A stretch of DNA of 64,000 bases from Hymenobacter sp. BT18. GTDB lineage: Bacteria; Bacteroidota; Bacteroidia; Cytophagales; Hymenobacteraceae. Shown here piece by piece: positions 47,626 to 56,353 of this stretch. A program made the translations under genes and the position numbers. Numbering within the stretch: the stretch's first letter is position 1; every line of letters starts with the position of its first letter. The notes beneath the pieces are model-generated. The model did not search any database, had not been told where the DNA came from, and worked only from the letters and a program-made list of their open reading frames with translations. The stretch spans positions 620,001 through 684,000 of the forward strand of contig NZ_CP050954.1 of the NCBI RefSeq assembly GCF_012273015.1. The letters are read 5' to 3'.

Positions 47626-48065
47626 TGGGCTTCGCTAATGTGGGGGCGCTTCGCTAATGTGATTAATGGGCTAAGGTGGAGAATGTGAGAAATGTGCTAA
47701 GGTGTTGATGAATCGATGTGGGGGACGGCTAAGGCTAGAAGCTAAAAAATTAGCTCCCCTCCTTTTTGAAGGAGGGGTGGCCGCAGGCCGGGGTGGTTCC
47801 GCCTTCAGAACGACAGCTGGAGCTACTAAACAGCCCGCGCTAAGCACCTGTATAGACGACCAACTAACGCTGGCTTTCTAATTCTAGCTCAACCACCCCG
47901 GCCTCCGGCCACCCCTCCTTCAAAAAGGAGGGGAGTTTTCTAGCTTCTAACCCATTAGCGCCTCACATTTATCACATTAGCACATCAGCACATTAGCGAA
48001 GCGACCCACATTTTCCACATTCAACCTACATCAGCACATTCAAATCACATTAGCACATTAACCAC
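47626..48065. repeat. Composite repeat region without a gene
   Basis: Outer parts are degenerate tandem words in opposite orientation: GCTAATGTG/AATGTGCTAAGG (47630-47710) and CACATTAGCACAT (47955-48065). Between them lies an inverted repeat, 47734-47950, whose arms (AGAAGCTA, CTCCCCTCCTTTTTGAAGGA, GGTGGCCGCAGGCCGGGG) are nearly perfect inverses around about 85 nt of unrelated sequence. The same CTCCCCTCCTTTTTGAAGGA arm frames the DUF559 gene at 55.7-56.3 kb. Confidence 0.8.
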
Positions 48066-48590
48066 ATGGCTTTCCCTTTCTTCGGCGACGATAAATCGAA
48101 AATTGCCCAGCTGCTGGCGACCCTGCCCCAAACCGGCCGCGTGGAGTGGATTGGCCTGCGCCCGGCCCGGCGGGAGCCCTTGTTGAGCGTGGCCGAGGCC
48201 ACCGTGGAAACCGACCACTACCTCGTGGGCGACCACGCCCGGCCCAAGCCCGGGGGCAAGCGGCAGATTACGCTTATCCAGCACGAGCACCTGGCCGCCG
48301 TGGCCGGCTACCTGGGCCTGCCCGAGGCCGTGGCCCCCGGCCGCCTGCGCCGCAACCTGGTGGTGAGCGGGCTGAATCTGCTGGCCCTGAAAAACCGCCG
48401 AATCCAGCTGGGCGCGGAAGTGGTGCTGGAAATTACCGGTGAGTGCCACCCCTGCTCCCGCATGGAGGAAGAGTTGGGCCCCGGGGGCTACAACGCCATG
48501 CGCGGGCACGGGGGCCTCACGGCCCGTATCGTGCAGGGTGGCACCCTGCGCGTGGGCGACGCGGTGCGGGTAGTGGGAGCAGGCGAATAG
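48066..48590 (+). CDS. MOSC-domain protein
   Basis: 174 residues forming a single MOSC (molybdenum cofactor sulfurase C-terminal) beta-barrel domain: VEWIGLRPARREPLLSV, RQITLIQHEHLAAVAGYLGL, RRNLVVSGLNLLAL, and the conserved ECHPCSRMEEELGPGGYNAMRGHGGLTARI with two candidate sulfur-carrying Cys. MOSC proteins deal with sulfur transfer or with detoxifying reductions that use the molybdenum cofactor. The start follows the composite repeat immediately, so the promoter may lie within it. Confidence 0.9.
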   Translation: MAFPFFGDDKSKIAQLLATLPQTGRVEWIGLRPARREPLLSVAEATVETDHYLVGDHARPKPGGKRQITLIQHEHLAAVAGYLGLPEAVAPGRLRRNLVVSGLNLLALKNRRIQLGAEVVLEITGECHPCSRMEEELGPGGYNAMRGHGGLTARIVQGGTLRVGDAVRVVGAGE

Positions 48591-48720
48591 TTACTCATAA
48601 GTAACTTATAAGTAACCGGCGTCCTGAAACCCATCGTTATTATCTTACTAGGTTGGATTTGATCGTATTCACCTGTTGTATCGGCGTTAGTGTCACGAAC
48701 TGGCCGAAGTACAGGGCCAG

Positions 48721-48954
48721 TTGCGCCAATTGCAGCAAAGCTTCGCCGCCCTGCCCGAAGCCGCCCGCCTGAAGTTGATTAACCTGACGGGCGAAGTGGC
48801 CGTGAAAGCCGAGGGCCTCACCAAGAAGGACTGGCAAAACTGGATTATCGGCGGCTTCATCAGCGCCATTACCAGTCTGGCCCTCAACCATACCCAGACC
48901 AGCGAAGTCCTGCGGCTGGTAAAGGCCGCATTTGGCGGACGATTTCTTCACTAA
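48721..48954 (+). CDS. Small hydrophobic protein or gene remnant
   Basis: 77 residues from a TTG; the open frame reaches back to a TAG at 48691 without an ATG. It has a helical front (LRQLQQSFAALPEAARLKLI), one hydrophobic helix (WIIGGFISAITSLALN) and a short tail. The absence of an ATG suggests a non-canonical start or the 3' end of a decayed gene. No family is recognised. Confidence 0.4.
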   Translation: MRQLQQSFAALPEAARLKLINLTGEVAVKAEGLTKKDWQNWIIGGFISAITSLALNHTQTSEVLRLVKAAFGGRFLH

Positions 48955-49086
48955 GGCCGCGCCCTTGGTCGAGCGGCCGGCTTGCTGTACGTTTTCAAGA
49001 GCTTCAAAAAAGGCAAAGCAAAACGCCAGGCCATTTACTTTAGCTTTTTTATCTTATCTGAAATCGTAAAGCAACTGCTCCTGCCT

Positions 49087-49230
49087 ATGGCTACTACCGC
49101 GCTGCTGCCCCGCCTGCGGGCCTAGTTTGGCCTCAGCCAAACAGAGCTGGGCCGCTGCTTGTGCTAAGCAAAATGATGGTTTCGCAAGTAGAGCGGGACG
49201 TGCGCGGGCCGCCCTTGCCACCTCGGATTA
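49087..49230 (+). pseudogene. Remnant of an XRE-family helix-turn-helix gene
   Basis: Reading from ATG 49087: MATTALLPRLRA, an in-frame TAG (49123), then FGLSQTELGRCL, a frameshift, then LSKMMVSQVERDVRG. Together these make a textbook XRE helix-turn-helix (LSQTELGRxLxLSKxMVSQVERD). One stop and one frameshift make it a pseudogene. It lies in a 430-bp stretch (48955-49385) with no intact gene. Confidence 0.65.
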
Positions 49231-49385
49231 ATTATTTTTAACTCGCTTTTAATCCAACTTCGAAATCCGGTAGCTCAACCAGGTGCGTAGGAATTTTCAC
49301 GCTCAGGCCGTCGTGCGTTGGCTACTGCAACCCACGCATGGCGGCATCAGCGGCGTGTCGTTTCCACCTTTTATCGTTGTTGAGT

Positions 49386-52300
49386 ATGCCAACACCCCTA
49401 CTCCCGCCACGGCTGCGCCTTCCGGGAACCTCCCCCACCTTCCGCCGCCTGGCGCTGAGCGCGGGGCTGCTGCTGGCTTCGGCCGGCGTGGCCTCGGCCC
49501 AAACCATCTACGGCCTGGCCGGCCCCGACAACTCCCGCCTGGTGAGCTTCGCGGCTGCCACGCCCGCCTCGCTTACCTCCACTGCCATTGCGGGTGTGGC
49601 CAGCGGCCAGCAGCTGGTGGGCCTCGACTTCCGGCCCGCCACCGGGGAGCTGTATGCCTTGGGCTACGATGCGGCCACGGCCGGCCTCAACGCCCAGCTC
49701 TACGTGCTTAGCCGCAGCACCGGAACCGCTACGGCCGTGGGCAGCGCCAGCCGCCTGGAGCTGGGCGGCAGCACCGAGCGCATCGGCTTCGACTTCAACC
49801 CCACCGTGGACCGCATCCGGATAGTGAGCACCAACGACGCCAACTACCGCCTGCACCCCACCACCGGCGCCATCGTGGATGGCAACGCCGCCCTGGCGGG
49901 CGTGCAGCCCGATGGCCCCCTGGCCTATGCCCCCGCCGATGCCAACGCGGGCCAGAACCCCGGGGTAGGCACGGCGGCCTACACCAACTCTTTTATCGGC
50001 AGCACGGCTACTACCCTGTATGTGCTCGACGAGCTGGCCGGCCGCCTGCTTATCCAAAGCCCGCCCAATGCCGGCACCCTCAACACGGTGGGCACCCTGC
50101 CTACCCCCACCAGTGCCTCGGCGGTGGATGCCGACGTGTACTTTGACCACGGTACCCGCACCAACGTGGCGTATCTGCTGGCCACGGCCAACCCCGGCCT
50201 CGGTCCGGACCGCTCTACCCTCTACCAGCTGAACCTGGACAACGGCGCGGTATCGGCTCCGGCCCTCGTGGGCGGCACCAGCGACCAGCTCACCGACATT
50301 GCCGTGCTGATTGACCGCACCACGCCGGCCCCCAGCGGGCAGCTGCTGTACGCCGTAAGCACCACCAACAACCTACTATCCTTTTATTCCGGTACGCCGG
50401 AGTTTATCAACACGGCCACGCCCATCACGGGTATTGCGGCCGGTCAGACGCTGGTAGGCACTGACTTCCGCCCCAACACCGGGCAGCTGTTCGGACTGGG
50501 CTACGACGCCGCTTCGGCGGGCTCCAACGCCCAGGTGTACAACATCGACCGCGCCACGGGCGTGGCTACGGCGGTGGGCACCGCCATCCGGCTGGAGCTG
50601 GGCAGCTCGGCGGCCGAAGTAAACGGCATTGGGTTTGACTTCAACCCCACCGTGGACCGCATCCGGGTGACGGGCCTGAACGCGACCAACTACCGACTGA
50701 ACCCCAACAATGGCGCCCTGGTCATTGCCGACGGCAGCCTGAACTTCGGAGACGGTACCCCGGGGACGCCCACCATCGGCGCGGTGGCCTACACCAACTC
50801 CTACCCCGGCTCCACCAGCACCGAGCTCTACGACATCGACGGGGTCCGCAACCAGCTTTTCCTGCAAAGCAACCCCAACGCGGGCACGCTAACGGCCGTG
50901 AATACTAATGCGCTGTTTGCCGGGGCTAGCAGCACCAACATCGACCTGGACGTGTACTTCGACGCGGCGGCCCAGGTAAACCGGGCCTATGCCGTGTCGG
51001 ATGGAGGCAGCGGCAGCCCGGCTGCGTTCAGCACCCTGTACGCGGTGAACCTGCCGGGGGCTACCACCAGCAGCCTGGGCGTGATTGGCGGGGGCATTGC
51101 CGTGCGCGACGTAGCGGCCTTCCTGAACGGGGCCGATGCCTCGGCGGCCCTCACCGGCCGCCTGCTCTACGGCGTAGCCGGCGGCAACCTTGTCTCGTTT
51201 GACTCGGGCAACCCCGGGGTCATTCGCACGGCCGTGAACATCACGGGGCTGGGCGCCGGCCAGGCCCTGGCCGGGGTGGATTTCCGTCCCGCTACCGGGG
51301 TGCTCTACGCCCTGGGCTATAATGCCACCACCCAGCAGGGCCAGCTCTACACCCTCAACACCACCACTGGCGCCCTCACGGCCGTGGGCGGCGTAAACGC
51401 CCTGGCCCTGGGCAGCAGCGGAGCCGGCATCGGCTTCGACTTCAACCCCGTGCCGGACCGGATTCGGGTAACCGGCGCCGGGGGCGCTAACTTCCGCCTG
51501 AACCCGGCCCTGGGTACCGACGCCGTGACCACGGATGGCACCACCGGCCGCAGCCTGAACGCGGCCGCCTACACCAACAACGACAACAACACGGCTACCG
51601 GCACCAAGCTCTACGCCTACGAGCCCGGCACCAACCAGCTCATCGACGTTACTTCTCCCAACGATGGGACTAATACGGTGCTGGGGGCATCCGGCATTAC
51701 GGTGAGCGGGGGCGTTGACTTCGACATTTTCGCGGATCTGACCTCCCCGGCCACGCCCGTGAATACGGCTTACCTGGTGGCCACGCCCGCCAGCGCCACA
51801 ACGGACAACCTGTACACCGTGAATCTGGCCAGCGGGGCCGCCTCCCTGGTGGGTCGCATCGGGGCGGGCTCCAACCTCACGGGCCTGGCCGCCTTTCTGG
51901 AAGCGGCTCCGGTGCTGTCTGGCGACCTGACCTGGACCGGGGCCCTCGGCTCTGACTGGGGCGTAGCCGGCAACTGGAGCCCGGCGCAGGTGCCCATGGC
52001 CACCAGCAACGTCGTCATTCCCAACGTGGCGAATGACCCCGTGGTCAGCAATGCCCAGCAGGCGGCTAACGTGACCCTGGGCAGCGGGGCTTCCCTCTTC
52101 ACGGCCAACGGCGGCGTGCTGACGGTGAATGGCTCCTTCACCAACAACGGCGGCAGCACCGATGGGGCCGGCACCGGCGAAGTGCGCTTCAGCGGGGCCG
52201 CAGCCCAAACCATCAGCGGCTCCCTCACTAAGTTCCAGAACCTGACGGCCGGGCCGGCCGGGGTGCTGGCGGGCGGACCGGTGCAGGTGCAGCGCGTGCT

Positions 52301-53792
52301 GCAGCTCAACGGCAACCTGACGTCCAACGGCAACCTCACCCTGCTCTCCAACGACGCGGGCACGGCCCACGTGGTGAACAGCGGCGGCGCGGTGAGCGGC
52401 GCGGCCACCGTGCAGCGCACTATCACGTCGAGCAACAACGGCCTGGGCTACCGCCACTACGCCTCGCCGGTAACCGGCACCACGGTGGCCGATCTGGCGA
52501 CCAGTGGTTTCGTGCCCGTGGTAAACCCCGGCTACAATTCCTCGCTCACGCCCGGCAGCGTGCAGCCCTACCCCACGGTGTTTGCCTACGACGAAAGCCG
52601 CCTCGCCAGCAGCCCGGCTACGGCGCTGGCCCCGTTCAGCAAGGGCTGGCTTTCGCCGGCCAGTCTGGGCAGCACCCTGGAGCCCGGCCGCGGCTACAGC
52701 GTAAACCTGCCCGGTACGGCCCAGGTAGACTTCGTGGGTACGCTCAACAACGGCACCCTTGCCCAAACCGGCCTCACCCGCTCCACCACCGACGTGGGCA
52801 GCTCCGGCTGGCACCTGCTCGGCAACCCCTACCCTTCCCCCATCGACTGGTCGGCTTTGTACCAGAGTGGGGCGGCGGGCCTGGATGGGGCCGTGTACAT
52901 TTTTGCCTCCTCGGGTCAGTACAGCGGCACGTATAGCTCCTTCGTGAATGGGGTACCCTTCGGGGGGCAGAACATTGCCGTGGGCCAGGGCTTCTTTGTG
53001 CGGGTGACTACCCCCGGCACTACCGGCTCCCTCACCTTCAGCAACGATGCCCGTCTGACTTCCTACGCCAGCCCCGCCTTCCAGCGCGGCACCGCCGAGC
53101 AGCGCCCCCTGGTGCAGCTGGAGCTGCTGGGCCAGAACCAGGCCGATGCCGCCTACGCCTACTGGGAGCAAGGCGCTACTGCCGGCTTCGACGCCAAGTT
53201 TGACGCCGTGAAGTTCCCCGTACGCTCGGGCCTATCCCTGGCTTTGCTGGCTGGCACCGAGGAAATGAGCATCAGCGGCCTGCCTTCCCTGGATGCGGCC
53301 ACGACCACGGAGCTGGCCCTGACGGTACGCGTGCCCCGGGCGGGCACCTACACCCTGCACGCCGCTCAGCTGCTGAACCTGCCGGCCGGCGTGAAAGCCT
53401 ACCTGCGCGACGCCCAGACCGGCCAGCTCACCGACCTGAGTGCCCAGCCCCGCTACGCGTTCAGCACCACCGCCGACGGCCTCCAGGCCCCGCGCTTTAC
53501 GCTGGTGCTCAGCGCCGGCAGCGTGCTGGCTACGGCCCCGGCTGCCCTGCGCGAGCAGGTAGCCCTCTACCCCAACCCCGCCCGCGACGCCGTGAGCGTG
53601 CTACTGCCCGCCAGCCTGCGGCAACAGTCGTTGGAAGCTCTGGTGGTGAACAGCCTGGGCCAGACGGTGCGGCGGCAGGCTCTGACCGGCAACCAGCGCA
53701 GCCTGAGCCTGCAAGGCCTCACCCCCGGCGTGTACACCGTGCAGCTGCGCACTGCCCAGGGCCTGATTGCCAAGCGTCTGGTGGTGCAATAG
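49386..53792 (+). CDS. Secreted protein with three DUF4394 repeats and T9SS sorting domain
   Basis: 1,468 residues from the ATG at 49386. Signal peptide about residues 20-39 (RRLALSAGLLLASAGVASAQ). Three DUF4394 units of about 270 residues carry the same block (FDFNPTVDRIR...NYRLNP) near residues 136, 419 and 686. A middle region with WTGALGSDWGVAGNWSPAQVP and a beta-rich section follow. The last 80 residues (VALYPNPARDAVSVLLP ... LQGLTPGVYTVQL ... KRLVVQ) are a type A C-terminal domain for the type IX secretion system. It should be exported through T9SS to the surface; function unknown. Confidence 0.9.
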   Translation: MPTPLLPPRLRLPGTSPTFRRLALSAGLLLASAGVASAQTIYGLAGPDNSRLVSFAAATPASLTSTAIAGVASGQQLVGLDFRPATGELYALGYDAATAGLNAQLYVLSRSTGTATAVGSASRLELGGSTERIGFDFNPTVDRIRIVSTNDANYRLHPTTGAIVDGNAALAGVQPDGPLAYAPADANAGQNPGVGTAAYTNSFIGSTATTLYVLDELAGRLLIQSPPNAGTLNTVGTLPTPTSASAVDADVYFDHGTRTNVAYLLATANPGLGPDRSTLYQLNLDNGAVSAPALVGGTSDQLTDIAVLIDRTTPAPSGQLLYAVSTTNNLLSFYSGTPEFINTATPITGIAAGQTLVGTDFRPNTGQLFGLGYDAASAGSNAQVYNIDRATGVATAVGTAIRLELGSSAAEVNGIGFDFNPTVDRIRVTGLNATNYRLNPNNGALVIADGSLNFGDGTPGTPTIGAVAYTNSYPGSTSTELYDIDGVRNQLFLQSNPNAGTLTAVNTNALFAGASSTNIDLDVYFDAAAQVNRAYAVSDGGSGSPAAFSTLYAVNLPGATTSSLGVIGGGIAVRDVAAFLNGADASAALTGRLLYGVAGGNLVSFDSGNPGVIRTAVNITGLGAGQALAGVDFRPATGVLYALGYNATTQQGQLYTLNTTTGALTAVGGVNALALGSSGAGIGFDFNPVPDRIRVTGAGGANFRLNPALGTDAVTTDGTTGRSLNAAAYTNNDNNTATGTKLYAYEPGTNQLIDVTSPNDGTNTVLGASGITVSGGVDFDIFADLTSPATPVNTAYLVATPASATTDNLYTVNLASGAASLVGRIGAGSNLTGLAAFLEAAPVLSGDLTWTGALGSDWGVAGNWSPAQVPMATSNVVIPNVANDPVVSNAQQAANVTLGSGASLFTANGGVLTVNGSFTNNGGSTDGAGTGEVRFSGAAAQTISGSLTKFQNLTAGPAGVLAGGPVQVQRVLQLNGNLTSNGNLTLLSNDAGTAHVVNSGGAVSGAATVQRTITSSNNGLGYRHYASPVTGTTVADLATSGFVPVVNPGYNSSLTPGSVQPYPTVFAYDESRLASSPATALAPFSKGWLSPASLGSTLEPGRGYSVNLPGTAQVDFVGTLNNGTLAQTGLTRSTTDVGSSGWHLLGNPYPSPIDWSALYQSGAAGLDGAVYIFASSGQYSGTYSSFVNGVPFGGQNIAVGQGFFVRVTTPGTTGSLTFSNDARLTSYASPAFQRGTAEQRPLVQLELLGQNQADAAYAYWEQGATAGFDAKFDAVKFPVRSGLSLALLAGTEEMSISGLPSLDAATTTELALTVRVPRAGTYTLHAAQLLNLPAGVKAYLRDAQTGQLTDLSAQPRYAFSTTADGLQAPRFTLVLSAGSVLATAPAALREQVALYPNPARDAVSVLLPASLRQQSLEALVVNSLGQTVRRQALTGNQRSLSLQGLTPGVYTVQLRTAQGLIAKRLVVQ

Positions 53793-53797
53793 CATGT

Positions 53798-53839
53798 CGA
53801 AAGGGCCAGGGCAGTGGTTCTGGCCCTTTCGTTTTCCTT
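53798..53839 (+). terminator. Terminator after the T9SS cargo gene
   Basis: CGAAAGGGCCAG and CTGGCCCTTTCG pair perfectly around 10 nt, followed by TTTTCCTTTTT. Confidence 0.85.
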
Positions 53840-53864
53840 TTTCTGGCTAAAACTTCTGTTGTTG

Positions 53865-54077
53865 ATGAAACGCTTTTCTCACTTGTTTCGCGCTGGTAGC
53901 CTAACGGCGGCGCTGCTCTGTATCACGAGTCTGGCTTTTGCCCAGGGTGAGCCCCCGGAAGGCGGTCCGGAACCCGACGCGCCGACCGCCGTGCCCATTG
54001 ACGGGGGTGCTTCGCTGCTGCTGGCCGCCGGCGTAGGCCTGGGCCTCCGCCAGCTGCGACGTCGGCAGAAAGCCTGA
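53865..54077 (+). CDS. Small exported protein with PID-CTERM-like tail
   Basis: 70 residues from the ATG at 53865. Signal peptide (MKRFSHLFRAGSLTAALLCITSLAFAQ), a 20-residue Gly/Pro/Glu-rich spacer, then APIDGG-type motif (VPIDGGASLLLAAGVGLGL) and a basic end (RQLRRRQKA). Motif, hydrophobic helix and arginine cluster are the three parts of a PID-CTERM sorting signal, processed by an exosortase/archaeosortase-type enzyme in Bacteroidota. The mature part would be only about 20 residues. Confidence 0.75.
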   Translation: MKRFSHLFRAGSLTAALLCITSLAFAQGEPPEGGPEPDAPTAVPIDGGASLLLAAGVGLGLRQLRRRQKA

Positions 54078-54101
54078 GCAACCTGCTCGTATACCGCTTT
54101 T

Positions 54102-54146
54102 AAAAGAACGAGGCCCGGATGCATGCATCCGGGTCTCGTTCTTTTT
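54102..54146. terminator. Bidirectional terminator
   Basis: AAAAGAACGAGGCCCGGATG and its inverse arm form a stem of about 20 bp (one G-T pair) between the PID-CTERM gene and rtcB copy 1, which converge. Confidence 0.85.
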
Positions 54147-54206
54147 CATCCGATAACGGGGAACTGATTCGCCCTGATCTTATCCGGGGTTAAACTCCTT
54201 CATTGC

Positions 54207-55643
54207 CTACTCGCCCCCGTACTTGCTTTTGCCCGCACCGCCGGCGTCCATGCGCACGATTTTAGGCTGGAAAGAGCCGAGCACGTCTACCAAGTCGCGC
54301 TGGTGCGCCATCACCTGGTGAATGTCTTTGTAGGCCATGGGGGCTTCATCGAGGCCCCCGCCGATCAGCTCCACGCCCTGGTCGCGCAACAGGCGGCGCA
54401 GCTCGCCTTCGCTTACCTGCAGTTTGGCCTGGGTGCGGGAAAGGCGCCGCCCCGCCCCGTGCGAAGCCGACTGAATGGAGTCCCGCTCCCCACGGCCGCG
54501 CACAATAAAGCCGGGCGCCGTCATGGAGCCTGGAATCACGCCCAGCACACCCTCTCCGGCCGGGGTAGCCCCCTTGCGGTGAACTATGGCCTCGCGCCCA
54601 TCAGGCAATTGCTCTTTCCAGGCGAAGTTGTGGTGGTTTTCCACTTTGGCCAATACTTCCTGCCCCAGGGCCTTGCTCAAGCGGCGGTGGATGTCGTGGT
54701 GGCAGGCGGAGGCATAGTCCCCAGCCAGATTCATAGCGGCCCAGTACTCCTGCCCTTCCTGGGTGTCGAGGCCCAGCCAGGCCAGGTAGCGGGCCTCGGG
54801 CGGCAGCGGGCACTTATTCATGGCCACTTTGGTGTAGTGCTGGGCAATGGCTGCCCCCAGGCCCCGGGAGCCGGAGTGCGAAAGCAGCCCGAGGTACTGA
54901 CCTATGGGCAAATTCAGGTCGTTGTCTTCGGCCGTAATGTCCACCACGCCCCACTCCACGAAGTGGTTGCCGGAGCCCGAGGACCCCAGCTGGTTAATGG
55001 CCGCTTCGCGCTTGCCCCGCACCACCCCGATTTCCCGGAACTCGGGCCGCTCCAGCACGGGGTCGTCGGCGGGGTTCTTGAACACTTCCTTACCTCCGAA
55101 GCGGGTGTGGTTGTGGAGCAGCTTTTTCAGCTCGTCGCGGCGCTGCTCCAGGTAGCGGGCCGGCACCTCGAACACCGATAAAGCCATGCGGCAGCCGATA
55201 TCCATGCCTACCCCGTAGGGAATGACGGCGTTATCCACGGCCAGCACGCCCCCAATGGGCAAGCCATAGCCCTGGTGGGCATCGGGCATCAGGGCTCCGT
55301 CGATGGTGACGGGCAGCTGCATGGCAGTGTCCATCTGCTTGCGGGCCCCGTCTTCGATGAAGGCGTCGCCGTAGCGGCGGTAGTCCTTGATGCTGGGGTT
55401 GAGCTGCACGTCGCGGCTGGGCTGGGGCACCAGCTCCTGGGCCAGGGGCCGCCAGGTTTGGTCGCGCACGTACTTGAAAGGGTCGGCCTTGATTTCGCGC
55501 AGCAGGGCCAGGGCGCTGCCTTTATCGAGCCGGCGCAGCTCGCGCTGGTCGAGAATATCCAGCGCCAGACTGATCTGTTTATCATCGGTGAAGCCCAGTT
55601 GGCGCAGGTCTTTGCCGTGGAGCTTGTTGGTTGCTTTAGCCAT
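54207..55643 (-). CDS. rtcB: RtcB-type RNA ligase, copy 1
   Basis: 478 residues from the ATG at 55643 (MAKATNKLHGKDLRQLGF). RtcB joins RNA ends carrying 2',3'-cyclic or 3'-phosphate to 5'-OH ends with GTP and Mn. Metal and GTP residues are readable in MPDAHQGYGLPIGG, GMDIGCRM (Cys), GSGNHFVEWG, LSHSGSRGLG, HRKGATPAGEG, IPGSMTAPGFIVRG, and the guanylated His in SASHGAGRRLSR. GGLDEAPMAYKDIHQVM closes the protein. It is closely similar to copy 2, from which it is separated by a repeat element with a broken DUF559 gene. Confidence 0.93.
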   Translation of the reverse strand: MAKATNKLHGKDLRQLGFTDDKQISLALDILDQRELRRLDKGSALALLREIKADPFKYVRDQTWRPLAQELVPQPSRDVQLNPSIKDYRRYGDAFIEDGARKQMDTAMQLPVTIDGALMPDAHQGYGLPIGGVLAVDNAVIPYGVGMDIGCRMALSVFEVPARYLEQRRDELKKLLHNHTRFGGKEVFKNPADDPVLERPEFREIGVVRGKREAAINQLGSSGSGNHFVEWGVVDITAEDNDLNLPIGQYLGLLSHSGSRGLGAAIAQHYTKVAMNKCPLPPEARYLAWLGLDTQEGQEYWAAMNLAGDYASACHHDIHRRLSKALGQEVLAKVENHHNFAWKEQLPDGREAIVHRKGATPAGEGVLGVIPGSMTAPGFIVRGRGERDSIQSASHGAGRRLSRTQAKLQVSEGELRRLLRDQGVELIGGGLDEAPMAYKDIHQVMAHQRDLVDVLGSFQPKIVRMDAGGAGKSKYGGE

Positions 55644-55721
55644 AACGAAGAGCAAAGGGTGGAACTCCTCTAGCGCAAAGCCCCCGCTGCAGGTTGCGGT
55701 GCAGCTTGGTTGCGCGAAGCC

Positions 55722-56324
55722 AACTCCCCTCCTTTTTGAAGGAGGGGACGCGGCAGCTTGCTGCCGCTGGGGTGGTTGCGTCGTTCGCGCCGCCAGCGTG
55801 AAAGATCGTGCGGCGGTATATTCATCTGGCTTACTATATATTTATCCATCATGCCCAACACATTCCGTCACAACCGCCAGGAAATGAAGCCTCTCCGCCG
55901 CGAGCTGCGGAGCAACCTAACGCCCGCCGAAGCCACCCTCTGGAAGGCCCTGCAAAACGGGTAGCTCGACGGACGTAAGTTCCGTCGCCAGCACAGCGTA
56001 GGTTTGTATGTGCTGGACTTCTACTGCCCCGCCGAACGGCTGGCAGTGGAGCTGGACGGACAAGGGCACTTTGATGTTGTGGGCCAGGGGCGTGATGAAA
56101 TACGCACGGCCTATTTGCACAGTGTTGGAATCCGCGTGCTACGCGTGGAGAATAAGTTGGTGTTTAAGCAGCTGGCTTGGGTGCTGCAAAGCATCCGGCA
56201 GGCATTTCAGGAGTCTAACAGGCTGGAGTAACCCCCAGAGTACTCCTGACAGCGCGGACGGCTCAACCACCCCAGCCGCCGCTGAAGCGGCGACGTCCCC
56301 TCCTTTGGTAAGGAGGGGAGTTTG
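55722..56324. mobile_element. DUF559-bearing inverted-repeat element
   Basis: Left arm 55722-55778 (AACTCCCCTCCTTTTTGAAG then GGAGGGGACGCGGCAGC...GGGGTGGTT) and right arm 56263-56324 (inverse) are imperfect inverted copies. Each arm itself contains two palindromes (CCCCTCC-GGAGGGG; GCGGCAGC-GCTGCCGC). A DUF559 gene lies between them. The arms match those of the gene-less repeat at 47734-47950. The element sits between the two rtcB genes. Confidence 0.7.
55851..56231 (+). pseudogene. DUF559 endonuclease-like gene broken by an amber codon
   Basis: From ATG 55851, MPNTFRHNRQEMKPLRRELR and LTPAEATLWKALQNG are followed by TAG (55962-55964), and then the same frame continues: LDGRKFRRQHSVGLYVLDFYC, PAERLAVELDGQGH, VLRVENKLVFKQL. 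This is the Vsr-like DUF559 fold with its E/D-based active site (FYCP...VELDG). Full length would be 126 residues. The first 38 codons are intact, so only an amber readthrough would make the whole protein. It is on the plus strand, opposite to the flanking rtcB genes. Confidence 0.85.
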
Positions 56325-56353
56325 TCGTTCTTGCTTTTGAGCAGCGCCTCCAC

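Noticed and set aside
50889..53171. A 760-codon open frame on the minus strand opposite the DUF4394 gene
   Set aside because: It is antisense to a clear secreted protein gene and arises from GC-rich third codon positions; no recognisable domain.
49123..55964. Amber suppression, because two genes are each interrupted by a single TAG where Gln would fit
   Set aside because: TAG is used as a normal stop by intact genes here (e.g. gltD, pfkA), one of the two genes also has a frameshift, and both look like decaying accessory sequence.
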